Shown piece after piece: positions 52,501 through 64,000 of a DNA stretch of 64,000 bases. A program made the position numbers and the translations under genes. Source of the stretch: Chrysomallon squamiferum (taxonomy: Eukaryota; Mollusca; Gastropoda; Neomphalida; Peltospiridae); contig CM022665.1 of assembly GCA_012295275.1 (NCBI GenBank), forward strand, positions 32,188,022 to 32,252,021, given 5' to 3'. Below the pieces are notes generated by a model. The model searched no databases. It saw nothing but the letters and a program-made list of their open reading frames with translations, and was not told where the DNA came from. The number at the start of each line of letters is the position of its first letter. Position 1 is the stretch's first letter.

Positions 52501-55449
52501 CTCTTTCAAGCCATGTGGCGTTCATTGACTCATCACATTGTTTATGTGTCAAGTCGCCACAGTTGTGTATCGTCAATTTTCTTTATGTTTTTAATTTTAA
52601 AATGTTTATGCTTAATTATTTACGTATTTAGATGCCTTGGTACCAGAAAACCAGAAAATCCGGAATACCTCAGGCCCCAAGGAGTCCAGATAATTTGTCT
52701 GATACCTGTAGTTAGTTTAAAAAAATGGCCTGTTTTCTGTATTTTCTCAATTTAGGTAAGCCAGATAAATGGTTCAGTACCTGTATTATTATTAAAATCT
52801 GAACCATTTAACTGGACATATAGTACTTTTTCCTTCAAATGTAAATGCAGTCATAACAAATATATTAATCTTATTAATAATTATGTATTTATTAAACAGG
52901 TTAAAAGTTCTACAACAGAGGAGGCTATACAGAATGAGGTGGTGGGTCAAGCCCATGTTGAAGATTATGCACTTAAAGTGTTTCTCTTTGCTGACAATGA
53001 AGACAGAGCTGCCAGATTTAACAAGTAATATCTCTTTTTAAATAAAATTTATGCAAAAGAAACTGGAAAAATTAAAGTAAATTTTTATAATAAAAAAACT
53101 TCAGAGCAGTGCTTCTTAAATTTGTGAATGGTTCACATAAAGGTGAGTGAAATTATTTTGGCATGAGTGAATACAGAGGGAGCGTAAGATGAAACTTAAT
53201 AAATTACATGTGGAAATTTAGTTGTGGTTGTGAATGAATGAAATTTTGTGATAAAGACTTGATTGTGTATGACACTGAAGTAGTTTATTTACTTAGAACA
53301 TTGTTGAATTAGTGACTAGGAAGCTGAATATAATATTTAATAGAATGAATCTGTTGTTGATAGTAAAATTTTATTATTGCAAAAAACCCAAAATGTGATA
53401 AGAAAGATTTAATATTGTCATACATATTATTATGTTATATTTTCAGGAATGTTGTGAAGTCATTTTATACAGCAGGAATGTTGTTTGATGTGTTGACTGT
53501 GTTTGGAGATCTGTCAGAAGATGTTAGTATTTAATTAATAATATGTGCTTAAATTACCTTTTAAATAGCTTTAAAACTTATTAATATATATAATTTGTAA
53601 ATTAGATTTTTTATGAGAAATCAAACAATAATTAAGCTGGTGAAGTTTAGATATTTGTAATTTTCTAATCCTGTCTTTAACATCTTAAGACTAGTATTTT
53701 AAATTCATCTTCAAAATATGTATTGCATAAATGTGTTATTTATAATAACACCTTATTAATTCGAAAAATATGAATGTAAATATAAAAAACAGTTTACATC
53801 TGTGAAATAAAGAAAATAATTATATGCATTTATTTCTGTAGCTAGAGAAGAGTAGAAAATATGCTAAGTGGAAAGCAGCTTATATACACAGGTGTTTGAA
53901 GAATGGTGAAACACCAGTTCCTGGTCCTCTACCTGAAGGAACAGAAGCAGGTTTTTATCCTTTGATCTGTATAATTTTAATAGTAATTTGGTTCTATAAA
54001 ACTGTAGTATCCATCTATGAAGAAACCAGTGTTAAAGCAAAATTTATTAAAGTTATGATATTTTTAAAATGAAAAATATATTTTTTAAAATCCAAATCCA
54101 CATCTTACACTAAGAATCTTCTTGTAATAAATTCCTAATAGATAACCAAAATATTAAAGATATTGTAATCTTCTGAAGATAAGGTATAAAAGCTCATTTG
54201 AATAAAAATACTACAAAGTTAAAAATAAAGTACATACTGTCATTTAGCTCTATTTTCTTATATATGTTGTTTTTTGTGTTTTTGTCTTCAAAATTGTGTC
54301 TGATAGCCAGTAGATTAATTCCACCTTCATGCTCCAGTTGGCTGCCTTAATTGTACAAAATATAATGGATTATATGTTTTTTGTTTTATGGTAAGGTTGT
54401 TTGGAAATATAACTGAAAAAACAATAGCCTGTTATTTAGTAGCCACAACTTTCTTTTCTCAATAACTAGGTTGTCCTTAATCATATAACCAGAGATGAAC
54501 AAATGTACAACAATAAGTAGATACATTTTTTTTTTCTTATTAGTCAGAGTTTTGTTTTCTGAGGTTTTACTGAAAACTGTTGTAAATAACTTGCAGGTGG
54601 TGATGAAGGTGCATTTGATGGAGCGAATCAGCCTGGTCCTTCAGTAACCAATTTTCCTACACCACAGTTTACAAATGACACCGATACTTTGAATCCTCCT
54701 TCAGCAGGAGTGCATGCTCCTCCTACAACTCCTCAAGACCCACCATTCAAACCTGTCCCCCAGGAACCTGCTCAGCCACCAACCCAACAACCTACTGCAC
54801 CTGCTGCTTCAACTACTTGGACTCCACCCCCTAACCCAAGTAAGTCTGGAAACAGTTCATCTCTTATTACTTTTTGTTTTGAATGTAAATTTAAAAAATG
54901 CATATTTATTTACACATGTATTTATTTTGCTTGAATAGAAGTCTGTTCTTGTTAGATGTTTTACACTGGAATATTTTAAAATTTAATATTTAAAAATTAG
55001 TAGGTGCTTTATGTTCGATATTACATATAAAAATTACCCGTGTTATGGTGATTAATTTCATTAATCAGTATTTCAAATATCATATTTGCAACAGCTAACG
55101 AGAATTGTTCAGATAGTTAACATATATCATTGATGTATATCAGTCTAGTGCTATTCTTGTCAGACAGTGATTCTTATTATTTTTATCATTCATCTGTCAG
55201 ATATGCATGACCATCAGTCCAGTGGTAAATAGTTAGAAAAAGATTTTAAACACTTTATGTAATGTAACTGGAACTTACAAAGACATTATTTTTTTTATAA
55301 TAGCTGGAGTGACTTTGACTCCACAAGAATACCAGAAAGCGATGAAGTTCTGTAAATATGCCAGCAGTGCCCTGCAGTATGAGGACTCCCAGACAGCCAT
55401 TGTCAATCTGCAGAAAGCTTTACAGTTGCTGACCACAGGAAAAGTCTGA
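49598..55449 (+). CDS. VTA1: VTA1/LIP5, VPS4 cofactor of the ESCRT pathway (300 aa, 7 exons)
   Basis: Exons 49598-49706, 50227-50321, 52900-53024, 53447-53522, 53842-53950, 54597-54839, 55304-55449; all phases fit and total 300 codons plus stop (human 307 aa). VTA1 stimulates the VPS4 ATPase, which disassembles ESCRT-III filaments on endosomes. The N-terminal half is the tandem MIT region: LKPIQHYLKTAVEHDKRDPV, AYYCRLYAMQ, EDYALKVFLFADNEDRAARF, VKSFYTAGMLFDVLTVFGDL, KYAKWKAAYIHRCLKNGETP. Exon 6 encodes a Pro/Thr/Gln-rich, disordered linker. Exon 7 is the VSL domain that dimerises and binds VPS4 (LTPQEYQKAMKFCKYASSAL, then LQKALQLLTTGKV at the end). The start ATG has the strong context AAAATGG. 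Intron 2 is enlarged to 2.6 kb by a transposable element. It faces away from the lectin receptor gene. Assignment is firm. Confidence 0.97.
51252..52060. mobile_element. TA-flanked non-autonomous inverted-repeat element in VTA1 intron 2
   Basis: The left end at 51250 reads TACCATATATACTTGTGTA and the right end, reverse complemented from 52062, reads the same 19 bases. The outermost TA on each side can be the target duplication, leaving an 809-base element CCATATATAC...GTATATATGG. Subterminal copies of TGTATAAGTCGA (near 51275 as a variant, 51331, 51990, and inverted at 52035) are typical transposase-binding repeats. There is no open reading frame, so mobility would depend on a transposase elsewhere. 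The middle has more GC than the intron. Confidence 0.8.
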
Positions 55450-55620
55450 TGGTGCCTCTGGTTTATAATCAAAATCTCGTTTTCATTCACTTATGTTGAA
55501 ATGTCTTCACACTTACAGATCGTATAATCTTCAGCTACTATTCAGTCATATTTTTCTTGATAATGATATTTAAAGCTAAATCTTTGATAATGAACACAAT
55601 GATTATTATTAAAGATATGA

Positions 55621-55626
55621 AATAAA
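55621..55626 (+). terminator. Polyadenylation signal of VTA1
   Basis: AATAAA 172 bases after the stop codon. Further AATAAA copies lie near 55919 and 56069, so longer transcripts are possible. Confidence 0.5.
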
Positions 55627-55926
55627 AAATCATTTTATGATTTATACAATTAGAAAGGTTCTAGACTGAATTAGTTGAAGACATTTGTAAACAATGGGTT
55701 GTTTTTAACATGCAGCCTAAATTAAGTATGTTGCTAAAGACAGTTTTAGTATTTATTTTTTGAAATTGTTTTGTTGTTAGGGAATACATTTTTAATGTAA
55801 TACCTCTAGGTCTACATAGTTTTTGTTAGCAAGAGGTTTACATGAAATAGTTAATGCTGATTGAAATCTCAAAACAAACTTATAAAATTAAGTAAATTTA
55901 TAAAAACACTGAAGAAAAATAAAATA

Positions 55927-55954
55927 CATACATACATACATACATACATACATA
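55927..55954 (+). repeat. (TACA)n microsatellite
   Basis: Seven TACA units downstream of VTA1. Confidence 0.85.
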
Positions 55955-58445
55955 AATGACACAGCTTTATAAAAACTTTTTTATTTCTGTGTAACAAATT
56001 GTCAGATTCTTGTATTGTTAGAAGCTTGTTATACTGTTGTTGTAATTTTTTATTAGAAAGTCCAGGAAATAAATAAAAATATGGAAGCATATAGAATGTC
56101 TTTAGGCCTTTTCACCTCCATCTGTGTCATTCTTATAGAATGACATAATTAATTTATTGATTTTTTTTTAAATGTCAAGTATTCTCAGTGCTGGGAGCCG
56201 GTAATATGGCTCTGTAAGAATGAAAAACTATTTAAATACTTTCTATTAATATGTCGATGTTAGATTTCTTTTTGATTTCAACCTGTGTAAAAGAATTTTT
56301 ATCATCACTGTAGAGTGCACTTTTGTCTGTAATATACATTTGACTGTGCATTGACATATTACTGTAAAAATGTACTGAATTTATTTTCCATTGTTAAATA
56401 CCAGCACTTATTGAACATATCATTTGTCCATTTTTATTTTTAAAGTCATATTTAGTTTGGTTTCAAGTTTGTTTATATTAAACACAAATATTCTATATAA
56501 TTATTGCTGTAAAATTTTCACCTGGATGACTTTATTGAAAGTTTTACTGATTTATTCAGGATGGTAGTATAGATGATAGTATAGTAAAGGAAACAACCTT
56601 TAAAATAATAATAATAATAAATAAAAATTAAAGAATTAAAAATTAATAAATAAAATAAAATAATAATAAGAATTAAAATAATAAGAAGAAGAAGAAGAAG
56701 AAAAAACAAAACAAAATTTAAAATTAATAAAGTAAAAAATAAAAGAAGAAGAAAATATATGATTCAACAATATTAAAAGATTGATAAAACCTTTGAAGGT
56801 GAAACAAAAAGTATTGGTAATAATAATTTAAAAAAGCAATTGTAGTTCTAGCTTTAAAAGTGGTTGTCTCCCTTAAAATATGCGTCATTTGAATGCAAAC
56901 TTTTAAAGAAAAATGACCATAGTATAGTAATTAGGCTTAAAGAAAATTGCCACTCGAATCAGAGAGGGTTAACAGGGATGTGTTATTTTCACATTTAAAA
57001 TAATATGATTTTATTATATTTACTCATGATTTTTTTTCACTGCGATATAACTTATAACTCACAAGATTGTAATTACTAATGTTGAATTCGTGTATTAAAA
57101 AGTCTGTTGTGATTTCATTTTGTATATATGGCATCTGTATTCATGAATTTTTTTTCTGCTTAATTTATTTATAGGCTCTTTCTGTTTAAAAAGAAATAAA
57201 AAGAGACGTAAACAAGTGAATAATTTAATTATAGATTTTGTTTCCATGTTTTTCTTTGTGTGTGTGTGTGTATGTATGTAAATAAGTTTTCATCATCAAG
57301 AGTTAAGATGTTGAAATTGTTTTACTGACATTGAAATGCACATTAAACATAATTTAGACTGGATATTGTGAACAAAACAAAACAATAAAATGAAAAATAT
57401 ATATATATATATATATATATACATACATATATATATATATAAAATAAAAATAAAAAAAACAAAAAACAATGTAGATCATATCAAGTTTGATTGTGGTCTC
57501 AGGCGATAATACAAAGATTTTAATTTTGTTTTATTAATTTATTTATTTTTCTGTAACATCTGAGACATCGATTACTAAAATACAATTAAATAAGACTTGA
57601 ACCTTGGCTAAATGATTGAATTAATTCATGGAATACCTACTTTATGGCTATAGAAAAAATATTACTGGGATTATTTGTATAAATCTGATAACTATAATTT
57701 CCAAATTTATTATTGACAAACACTTTTTCAACAGATCTGTGTAATGATCAGGATGAATGTGTAGTGTTTTACAGCTAGCAGTGATTGATAAAGTTTTTTT
57801 TTGTTTTTTTTTTCCCATGCATTAACATAGTTCCATAAAATCATGTAGATTCAAATAAACCTTTGATTGAAATTAAATTAATCTTTATTCAATTCAAAAT
57901 AAGCCTTTGATGAGCATGTAAAATATATAAAAGAAGTTAGACAGAGTATTTCTAAATAAGCCGGTGATTTAGGTCCTTGTTATAGGGGCCTAATTACTGG
58001 GTCCAAAATGGTAGAATAACAAAGCTGTCCCTATAGCAAAGATTTAAACTTGATCTGGTATAATGAATGAGATCTGTGATGAATTTTTTTCTCTAGGTCT
58101 GGTTTTGATTCCTAATGGAATCTGTTCCTGACGCTCTGTATTTTTATTTTTCATTTGATTGTTCATTCATCTGTAAAAAAGAAAGAAAAGAAAAGAAAGA
58201 AAGAAAGAAAGAAAAGAAAGGGCTAGGTAATAATAAAAGAAGGTTGCAGATGTGGTCAGAGTACAGTCGACAGAATGAAGATGAACATCAGCCATTTAAC
58301 CCGAGGCTTGTTTCAACATCAGTAGAAAGCCAGACGAAACAGGTTAAATATTTCAAACTGTTTGACGTTTTGCATCTGTTTTTATTGACAAAGGAGGGGA
58401 CATGTCTGAAAACTTCGTGATGGACATTTAAATGTGAATACTATA

Positions 58446-58476
<31 letters not shown>

Positions 58477-58652
58477 TATCTCGAGGGGTTTTAAGTGCAT
58501 TTATTTTGCGAAATTTTACCACCAGTACATGTACAGTAGTATATTCTGTCATATAGCAAAGAATCAAGTCAGTAGCATAATAACTTTTTGAGATATCAGT
58601 CAGAACCACATAGTTGTAAGTGATTACGGACAGTAAGTGGTCATGCCAGTAG

Positions 58653-58704
58653 GTCGTAAGTGTATATTTCTTATTGCCAAAAAAGTCGTAACTGCACTTA
58701 CGAC
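58653..58704. repeat. Inverted repeat with 10-base arms
   Basis: GTCGTAAGTG at 58653-58662 is exactly complementary to CACTTACGAC at 58695-58704, with 32 bases between. It could form a hairpin or mark the interior of a small repeat. Confidence 0.5.
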
Positions 58705-59007
58705 ATTTTAGTTCCAGTGAAATTAGTACATTCACATATTACATTGTTTTTGCCAGTATGTAGTAATGACACTAACGCCATTATGGTCATGATTGTTTGA
58801 TAAATATATCAAAACCAATAAAATAAAATAAAATAAAATAAAAAAAAAAATAACTCGGATATAAAGCAAAACGAAATGGTGATATCAATGAGCAAGACGT
58901 TTCTGTGTAGTTCAGCGACAGTGTATGTACAAATTAAAGAAAAACGCTTCTTCATTAAATTATAATTCTTAAGTATAATTTTGTCAGAAAACAATCAGTG
59001 CTTATTA

Positions 59008-59054
<47 letters not shown>

Positions 59055-62000
59055 GGTCGATGATGATAAAAGGCATTGTGAAATATTTTCCTGTATTATA
59101 TAATAATATGAACTAAGAATGAATATCTAACTTTAACGCATTGATTTTAGGTGCTGAAGTAAGGTTTATTGTAGTATTATTAATTGTTTCTTTTTAAGTG
59201 TGTATTCTGATTGTTTGTATATTCCTACTTAATTTTATTTCTTTTTCAAAAATACTTTTAAACCTCGTATGTAAATGCTAATCATAAGGTAATAATAATA
59301 ATAAATAGAAAAATAATATATATATATTTTAGTGTCGAGTTAGTTTTGTGTGCTTGTGTATCACTGAACTGAATTGAATTGCATTTACACTCAGGCCATG
59401 GTCTACGGCATATGAGGATACATTATACAAAAGTTAACATAAATGTAACAAGTCTCTTAATGATAGAATAATTCCAAATTAAATTAAAACAAAATCTGCC
59501 ATAATCCCTTTTCTATTCACCGCGGAAATTAGAAAATAAGCAATAACATCCCCCTACCACCCCTAACTTCTCTTATCAAATCACAAGCGAATGAGAAAAA
59601 GAAATAAGACTATTTATCAGTCACTGCATTAGGATAATGTTAATAACCGTACTTGATATGTGAATTTCTTTCGCGTACTTATTTTAAGTCTTGAGCATTC
59701 AGTTTATGCATTTCTGAAGCATAACACATTACAATACATATTTCTGTTTCTTGTGCGTGTTTCTGCATACGATTTATCCACTGAGACACTAATCCCTTTT
59801 TCTTTTCGTGCATTTTAACTAGGTGGAAATATTATTTAAATCGCCAAGACATCTTTGTGATTTTCCGAATGATATCAAATTACGAAATAATTATATCCTT
59901 TCTGGTTTTTTCTTTAAAATAAAAATATAATACAGGAAACACTAAGCCTTACATTCTTGGGTGTGGAGAGTAAAACCGAAGACGTGATCATGACTTTTAA
60001 AAACAGACGTGTAACTAATCAGCAAATGATACAAATGGCGGGAAGGGGAAACTGCCCCCTGTACCCGAGGAAGTAAAGTCATTTTTGCAAAAAGGCCCGA
60101 GTTTGGATCAAGATGTATTTCCACCGTACCTTTCACAATATATAATTATGAGCGTAAACAGCAGCACCATTTGAATATAAAAAGTACATTGTGGCAGTTT
60201 TGCTGTAATTAAAATGTTAGTAAAAACAATAATGTCCTTATTGTGATTCTCAGTCTTTCTTTACAAAAATGACATTATTTTAATGGCAAATTAACACTTT
60301 GATTTTTCTAAAGTTATCTTTGATGGCAAAATTAACTTTTAATACTGAAATGTTATATGGCTAAGACATTTAAGAGTAACGTCCTTATTAGGATAAAAAT
60401 TAATAGACATGGTAAACATAAATTTATATAAAAGATTAGAGCATACAAATGAAAAAACATAATATATACACACACGTATAATACATATATATAAATCAGT
60501 GCCTCAACCACTATTTCAGTATAAGGAGCTGGCATCATCCTTTGGTGGTGAAATTAATTTTATTTTAAAAGTCTGTTAGACAAAGGTAATTCGGCGGGCG
60601 CTTTGGGCACCACCTAGTTTCATGCACAAACATTTCATTATTAACTGTCTCTGATTAACCTAAAGGTTACGTAAGTTAGGGATTTCCCAGTCTTAATGAT
60701 TGCCATTCATCGGTTTTTCCATATTGTATATATTTATATGTAATCTTTAACCGTCTGTTTAATGCAGTTAATACATGAGTTTAAGGTTTATATAATACAA
60801 ACCAGTATTTATATTAAATCTATAATTGTAGAGAAACCCTGCAGCTTAGAGGTTTATTGCATTTGTCTCTACTGCACAAACTCTCGTATTAGTTTCACAT
60901 CCCAGAGTGAAGTCTGTAAATACATTCTGCAATTAGTAAAAGTGTTTTATAGCCTCTCATGTATTTAATTAAATAATCGTCGTGCTTCACAACAGCTTGC
61001 TCTGATTAGCACGTTATTTTTTTTCCATTCCAATCAAATAAACGAGTCAACACAGGTTTAAAACAAAACACATAACTCGATTAACAAGTCAAACAGAGTT
61101 GACATGTTCAAGAGATAAGGCAAATATTAGTTTAGAAGTTGGTGAGGCGAAGTTTGATTTATATAGATAACAGAAATAACTTTATTAAATAACTTTAATT
61201 GATGTGTTAAATGTTTTGAAAATGTTACTGATGTTAACTGTTTTATTTATTTCTTGACACAGACAAACGAACGAGCATATAACTGTGTGTTACACCCACA
61301 CATATGTTCATAAAACATACAAGCGAAAAACACAAACTCACACACACTAGTATATACTTTTTTTCTATAGTAATATATACATTTAATAAGCATTTACTTA
61401 AGGAAATTAGGAAAAGAAACGAAAGAAAGCTCAAAAGAGGGAAAATAATAATATTTTTTTAATGTGTTTTTTTCAACACTTCAAATTCATTCACCCCTCC
61501 CAGATATATTCACCACCAAAAATAAACACAGGATAATATCTAGACCGTACACGCCTTTCTATAACACAGATTCTCATACTAGCGGTGTTAAAGCGAAACC
61601 GAACTAAATCGAGAAGACGATGTCACACAAAGATTTAGTTTGAGATTGGGAAAACCAATGCAGTCGTTATAATTACCTCAGGCCAAACCGGTTTTTCTCA
61701 ATGCAAGACGGGTTGCCCATTCATCCAGGACTGTTGCAGTTACATTACTGAATATATATTTATTACTTGTTTCGGCAAAAAGAAGAAATAATATCGCCAA
61801 TAAATTCGAGTTATACTACAGTTGTATATCTTATCCTGATTATCCGACCATGTCACCGTTTCTATGTTTGTTTGGTTAATCTCCATTGCTTTACAGCTCT
61901 GGAATTCGCTAATTCGCTGATACCTGGGTGGAAATAGTATACCTGTTAGAAAGGTATTTTTGTCGACTTTTCGACTCTATCTTTTCTTTGGAATTTTTCA

Positions 62001-62279
62001 CGTGCTGGGTATAAGAACACTATAGTCTGGGGATAAAAAGACTCCCCCCCAAAAGAAAAAGAAATAACAAAGGATTAGCAGTCAGGGAAAAATAATACCC
62101 CCCAAAACTAAGAGTTTCTGGGCGGGTAAAGACAATACATAAGAGTTTTGTGGGCGATAATGTTTAAATGTTTATCGCCTCTCACCTGTAAGTAGATAAG
62201 CATCGTACGGCTTGTCCCACGCAGGACTTTTGTTTCCTTGTAAATGTGACATTTTAAATACTAGGTGACAGCGGTACAC

Positions 62280-62522
62280 AGAATTTAAGTTCATACTTAC
62301 ATAGGACGTCAGTCTGTTGATGGTTTTATGTAAACAGAAATGATTTGAAAACAGAAATGATTTGAAAACAGAGGCAGAAGTTTAACACTGCAGTCACTGG
62401 ATCGTTGATTTAACAGGAATCATTCGAAGACTGAGACAAGGGCTATACATTTAATTTACTGGATTGCTTTATACAACCAAGAATTTGCTGAAAATTTAGA
62501 AAGACGTTCTACTCAGAGCTAG
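62280..62522 (+). other. Possible 5' untranslated first exon of a gene to the right
   Basis: A less AT-rich stretch ending in AGAGCTAG followed by GTAAGTG, a strong donor at 62522/62523. It holds no long open frame, which would suit a non-coding first exon. A 17-base unit (ACAGAAATGATTTGAAA) is repeated in tandem at about 62335-62368. No matching acceptor with coding sequence is visible before the window ends, so the gene is not established. Confidence 0.3.
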
Positions 62523-63509
62523 GTAAGTGTTTTTAATATACGTGTGTGTTTCTCTACATTTTCTATTTTAACGTATTCATTATTGTTAAGAAAACATATA
62601 TTTATATGAAATGTATTTAATAACTCATTCAGTGGTCTGATCTTTTAATATTTCTTATGTCTGACAAATAAAACAACACAAAAAACAACAACAGCAGCAG
62701 CAGCAGCAACAACAACAACAACAACAACAATGAAGACAATTTGAAAATGATGTATTAGCCATAACAAAATTAATTTGAACAAAACAACAACCAAAAATAA
62801 AAATAAAATAATGTAAAAATAAATAAAGTAATCAAAATACTTTAAAATAATTAAAAAAGGCGGAGAAGAAAAATATTAACTAATAGCTAAAATTAGAAGA
62901 ACTTTCTCCATGTATTTATTAAATAAATATATCGTGTAAAATATAACTGACAATAAACTATTACCATTTATCGACAAAATTCTTAGGTATGAATCATTTT
63001 GAGATTTCGACACACCTCTGGTATGGATTGTATTCAAGCTGCAAGATATCATAAGATATATTGTTCATATTAATTACATATGTAATTGGCAGCTGAAAGT
63101 TTAAGAAACACGTACAACTGTCTAAGGAAATAACTGATAATTATAAATTTTCTATTTATTATTATTATTATTAGTAGTAGTATAGTTTTGTTTGTTTACA
63201 CTATGTACTACACTTACAGATATAACCGTCATATTATAACGTTGTGGTTTATTTAACGGCTTACTGGGTGTGGCATTTCTCTTTAGTGTTTTCTTTTCGG
63301 TTGGATTATTTGGAAATATAAACACGTATGCTCAAACATTTGCCGAAATTACTTTTCGAGTCATTTCAAACAAACATGCTTTAGAAATATCGTTTTTTCC
63401 AAATTCTGTTTTATATTTTCATTCAAATAGCACGTTACATATATTTATTTGTGTATGACTTACCTACATTCAGACACACATACAAACGTATATACATACA
63501 TACATACAT

Positions 63510-63574
<65 letters not shown>

Positions 63575-64000
63575 GGTATTTTTATATTGAATTTTAAACT
63601 GATTATTAATTATTTTATAAAATTAATTTTCACATTAATAAAAACAAAATATTTAAACAAAAGACAGTCTCCTTTTTAAACATAACAATAATAATGATAA
63701 TAATAATAATAATAATAATAGTAATAATAACAACAACAATAAAAATAATAATAGCAATAACAACAGCATATAAAAAAATATAATTTATTTTTTATTTTTA
63801 TAAAATTAATGAATAAATTCTACTACAGACTGATAAGAAAGTGTAATAGGCTGACAACAGAGGCTGTTCTTTCTCTTTGTTAATTATGTATCTGCGGTCA
63901 ACGTGCGGGAACTGGAAACAAAAACTTTTCAGACACTGAACATTTTATCACAAGCTCATTCGAGAGTACTGTTTTTGAGTTGACGGCTCAGTATTTATAA
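62523..64000. other. AT-rich right end of the window
   Basis: Contains CAG/CAA repeats at about 62688-62730, a (TACA)n run at 63492-63526 joined to (CA)n up to about 63568, and AAT-type repeats at about 63685-63760. No exon supported. Confidence 0.4.
63492..63568 (+). repeat. (TACA)n-(CA)n compound microsatellite
   Basis: About eight TACA units directly followed by about 20 CA units. Confidence 0.9.

Larger units (their letters stand above)
55627..62279. other. Gene-poor AT-rich region after VTA1
   Basis: No supported gene in 6.6 kb. Contents seen: AT and ATA microsatellites (57398-57440, 59008-59053), GAAA-type runs near 58178-58220, an inverted repeat at 58653-58704, and three less AT-rich islands (about 58240-58340, 60000-60130 and 61540-61740) that are not open over useful lengths or lack recognisable peptides. 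These islands could be old repeats, enhancers or isolated exons of a gene beyond the window. Confidence 0.4.

Noticed and set aside
58115-58420. 101-residue plus-strand frame with a Lys-rich run
   Set aside because: The Lys/Glu run is a GAAA repeat. The part at 58250-58340 looks coding-like, but its possible acceptor lacks a pyrimidine tract and no partner exon is visible.
59942-60136. 64-residue minus-strand frame in a less AT-rich island
   Set aside because: No recognisable domain and no convincing splice partners; an old repeat or non-coding element is equally likely.

Overview
This window reads as nuclear DNA of a bilaterian invertebrate. It is very AT-rich, its genes are split by many short GT-AG introns, it is full of microsatellites, and it carries Tc1/mariner-type, hAT-type and tRNA-derived repeats. 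A mollusc or another lophotrochozoan is my best inference, mainly from the SUEL-lectin membrane receptor and the overall style; no sequence here proves the taxon. There are no bacterial operons and no CRISPR. I saw no convincing tRNA or rRNA gene.

Six protein genes can be spliced together, with reading phase preserved at every junction. (1) 1.2-5.5 kb, minus: a PM20D2-like M20 dipeptidase, 6 exons, 397 aa. (2) 7.5-9.6 kb, minus: CHMP1B, an ESCRT-III subunit, 6 exons, 201 aa. (3) 10.2-33.3 kb, plus: URB1/NPA1, a large nucleolar ribosome-biogenesis factor, 34 exons, 2283 aa; it is head to head with CHMP1B. (4) 33.8-38.1 kb, minus: an unrecognised secreted protein, 5 coding exons, 296 aa, plus a non-coding first exon; it converges tail to tail on URB1. 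(5) 43.2-47.2 kb, minus: a single-pass receptor, 7 exons, 618 aa, with a galactose/rhamnose-binding (SUEL) lectin domain outside the cell and a tyrosine-rich tail inside. (6) 49.6-55.4 kb, plus: VTA1/LIP5, 7 exons, 300 aa.

Between and inside these genes lie a complete but dead Tc1-like transposon (39.46-40.94 kb, TA-flanked), a TA-flanked non-autonomous inverted-repeat element in a VTA1 intron (51.25-52.06 kb), an hAT terminus beside a long (GA)n tract (42.7 kb), two copies of a tRNA-derived SINE-like repeat (21.5 and 33.6 kb), and decayed repeats in URB1 introns. The last 8.5 kb holds no gene I can support, apart from a possible 5' untranslated exon near 62.3-62.5 kb.

Functional links: CHMP1B and VTA1 are physical partners in the ESCRT-III/VPS4 disassembly step, and this CHMP1B ends in the MIM1 motif that the VTA1 MIT domain recognises. 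The two most novel loci are the lectin receptor with phosphotyrosine-type motifs and the orphan secreted protein. I did not find a clearly unprecedented multi-gene system.
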